34,575 bases of DNA, from the NCBI GenBank assembly GCA_002390455.1, contig DGPN01000047.1:96062-130636 (forward strand), written 5' to 3'. The stretch comes from Flavobacteriaceae bacterium UBA4439. Its GTDB lineage: Bacteria; Bacteroidota; Bacteroidia; Flavobacteriales; Flavobacteriaceae. A program made the translations under genes and the position numbers. Below, piece by piece: positions 33,198-34,575 of this stretch. Every line of letters begins with the position of its first letter. Within the stretch, counting starts at the first letter, position 1. The notes beneath the pieces are model-generated. The model was not told the origin of the DNA and did no database searches. It worked only from the letters and a program-made list of their open reading frames with translations.

Positions 33198-34175
33198 ATG
33201 CCTAAATTAAAATATCATTACGATCAAGAGTCCCTATCCTTCCAACCTGTAAAATCGGGCTGGGTTTCTGGGTTGTCTGGCGTGGTTTTATTTATTTTAT
33301 CTTCCGTGTTGTTTGGAATATTGGCCTTGTTCTTCTTATTGAATACCGATGCGCTCAATACCCCTCAAGAAATTTTACAAGCACGGGAAATCGAAAATTT
33401 CAAGTTACAGTACGAACTATTGAACAAGAAACTTGATAAAATCGAAGAAGTAATGGTTAATGTTGCGGATCGCGACAACAACCTCTACAGGGTTTACTTT
33501 GAAGCCAGTCCTATTCCAGAAGAACAAAGAAAAATGGGTTTTGGAGGTGTCAATCGCTACAAAGAATTGGAAGGCTATGACAATTCAAAACTGATTGTAA
33601 ATACCACCAAGCGTTTGGAAGTTTTGACCAAACAAGTGGTGGTTCAATCAAGGTCGTTAGAAGAGTTGGAGAGTTTAGCCAAAAGCAAAGAAGACCTTTT
33701 GGGAGCCATGCCCTCTATACAACCGATACACAAAAACGATTTAAAAAGGATGGCCTCCGGTTTTGGTTACCGTACAGATCCTTTTACCAAAAAAAGGAGA
33801 TTCCACCAAGGGATGGACTTTACTGCGCCCCGAGGAACCCCAGTTTATGCCACTGGTGACGGTATTGTAGCTCGAGCAGACAACAGAGCAGCAGGTTATG
33901 GAAATCACGTGAGAATTGATCATGGTTTTGGTTACGTAAGTCTTTATGCCCACCTGAATAAATACAATGTCAAAAGAAGACAAAAGGTAAAACGAGGAGA
34001 CATCATCGGATATGTAGGCAGCACAGGTCGCTCCGTAGGGCCTCATCTCCACTACGAAATATTTAAGGACAAAAAAAGGGTCAATCCTCTGAATTATTAC
34101 TCTGGTAATTTGACCGCTGAGGAGTTTGATATCATGCTTAATTTGGCCAGTCAGGAAAATCAATCCATGGACTGA
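33198..34175 (+). CDS. M23 family metallopeptidase (LytM-type)
   Basis: Inner-membrane-anchored peptidoglycan endopeptidase or divisome regulator. About 325 residues from ATG 33198 (MPKLKYHYDQESLSFQPVKS), a start typical of flavobacterial homologues; the in-frame TTG at 33168 adds ten unrelated residues. One membrane helix (VVLFILSSVLFGILALFFLL) is followed by a coiled-coil-like region (ENFKLQYELLNKKLDKIEEV). The M23 domain carries Zn ligands His and Asp in FHQGMDFTAPRGTP and the HxH pair in GPHLHYEIF, with YGNHVRIDHGFGYVSLYAHL between, so it appears catalytically complete. The stop overlaps the MerR gene start by one base (TGATG). Confidence 0.95.
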   Translation: MPKLKYHYDQESLSFQPVKSGWVSGLSGVVLFILSSVLFGILALFFLLNTDALNTPQEILQAREIENFKLQYELLNKKLDKIEEVMVNVADRDNNLYRVYFEASPIPEEQRKMGFGGVNRYKELEGYDNSKLIVNTTKRLEVLTKQVVVQSRSLEELESLAKSKEDLLGAMPSIQPIHKNDLKRMASGFGYRTDPFTKKRRFHQGMDFTAPRGTPVYATGDGIVARADNRAAGYGNHVRIDHGFGYVSLYAHLNKYNVKRRQKVKRGDIIGYVGSTGRSVGPHLHYEIFKDKKRVNPLNYYSGNLTAEEFDIMLNLASQENQSMD

Positions 34176-34504
34176 TGCATGTTAACCTCCCCGAAAAAAG
34201 ATACTATAGAATTGGTGAGATCGCCAAAGCCTTCGATGTAAATCCTTCCTTACTCCGCTTTTGGGAAAAAGAATTTAAAGAAATTCAGCCGAAAAAAAAA
34301 GAAGGTGGTGCTCGAAAATACACCCAAGATGATGTAAACACGATTCAAAAAATATATCACCTGCTTAAGGAAAAAGGACTGACCATTGAGGGAGCCAAAA
34401 AACAACTTAAGTTAAAAAATCTTTCTGATGATGGAAATTTGGAACTGATTCAGAAATTAGAACAGCTCAAATCGGATCTCGTTCAACTGCGGGAAAATTT
34501 ATAA
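34175..34504 (+). CDS. MerR family transcriptional regulator
   Basis: 109 residues. The N-terminal winged helix (YRIGEIAKAFDVNPSLLRFW, about 11-30), the wing GGARKYTQDDV and the dimer helix beginning with KGLTIEGAKKQL match the MerR family. There is no long effector-binding domain, only a short C-terminal coiled coil ending LVQLRENL, so no ligand is predicted. It is translationally coupled to the M23 peptidase (TGATG), which suggests an envelope-linked role, but its targets cannot be read from the sequence. Its TAA abuts the convergent der stop codon. Confidence 0.92.
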   Translation: MHVNLPEKRYYRIGEIAKAFDVNPSLLRFWEKEFKEIQPKKKEGGARKYTQDDVNTIQKIYHLLKEKGLTIEGAKKQLKLKNLSDDGNLELIQKLEQLKSDLVQLRENL

Positions 34505-34575
34505 CTATTTCTTTCTGAAAAACAATTGTATGGGAATGCCATTGAATTCAAAGCGTTCTCTGAGTTTGTTCTCTA
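34505..34575 (-). CDS. der: GTPase Der, C-terminal end (cut by window edge)
   Basis: The last 23 codons are visible on the minus strand, reading ENKLRERFEFNGIPIQLFFR then KK and a TAG stop (34507-34505). The pattern ...LRExFxFxGxPIxLxFRxK is the characteristic C-terminal end of the KH-like domain of Der (EngA), the ribosome-assembly GTPase with two G domains. Everything upstream lies outside the window, so the call rests on this short tail only. It is convergent with the MerR gene, with no space between the stop codons. Confidence 0.75.
   Translation of the reverse strand, partial: ENKLRERFEFNGIPIQLFFRKK

Noticed and set aside
1..34575. CRISPR array, prophage, rRNA operon or full insertion sequence
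   Set aside because: No regularly spaced repeats, phage structural genes, rRNA-like sequence or transposase reading frame was found.

Overview
The window looks like a chromosome segment from a member of the Bacteroidota, most likely the Flavobacteriia. The reasons are: nine intergenic copies of the Bacteroidota -7 promoter element TAnnTTTG just ahead of genes; a Bacteroidota-type putative porin; DUF5522 and DUF4136 small proteins; a lysyl-tRNA synthetase with the long C-terminal extension I associate with flavobacteria; and AT-leaning DNA with few Shine-Dalgarno sequences. Most of it is ordinary housekeeping DNA.

Layout. 1-716: start of a mitochondrial-type aconitase (minus, cut by the window edge). 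1098-1172: tRNA-Val(UAC) with its own promoter and terminator. 1340-2872: secreted GH28-like beta-helix glycosidase. 8585 down to 2955 (minus): anmK, nhaD, exbB, exbD, a TonB-like protein and folC, the last four almost touching, so envelope energy transduction is co-transcribed with folate polyglutamylation. 8781-14767: gltBD, glutamate synthase, from a clear promoter and ending at a shared terminator. 14940-17333: outer-membrane porin (minus). 17406-20535: rnhB and a large lipoprotein of unknown function. 21393 down to 20528: a short Pmp3/YqaE membrane protein overlapping lipB. 21476-23692: lysS and a Spy-like periplasmic protein, closed by a strong terminator.

About 24046-26653 is a foreign-looking, very AT-rich insert of three genes: a class I methyltransferase, a DUF488 protein with an N-terminal Panacea-like region, and an unrecognised 273-residue partner. 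The units are bordered by related GCCAAC/GTTGGC repeats. The methyltransferase lies between direct repeats. The two-gene unit lies between perfect 9-bp inverted repeats and ends in a ~100-nt imperfect hairpin that resembles, but does not match, an integron attC site. I consider this the most likely undescribed system here: a mobile gene-cassette array, possibly carrying a defence or toxin-antitoxin pair.

The core resumes with hemL, a GH73/LysM lipoprotein and a PLP-dependent deaminase/desulfhydrase (an overlapping minus-strand operon). It continues with DUF5522 and DUF4136 genes (plus), alaS (minus), an M23 peptidase and a MerR regulator (plus), and the last 23 codons of the GTPase gene der (minus) at the right edge.

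Gene order is tight. Three convergent pairs overlap or abut at their stop codons, and folC, anmK, rnhB and the Pmp3 gene all appear to start with TTG. All product calls come from reading the translated sequence; no database search was run.
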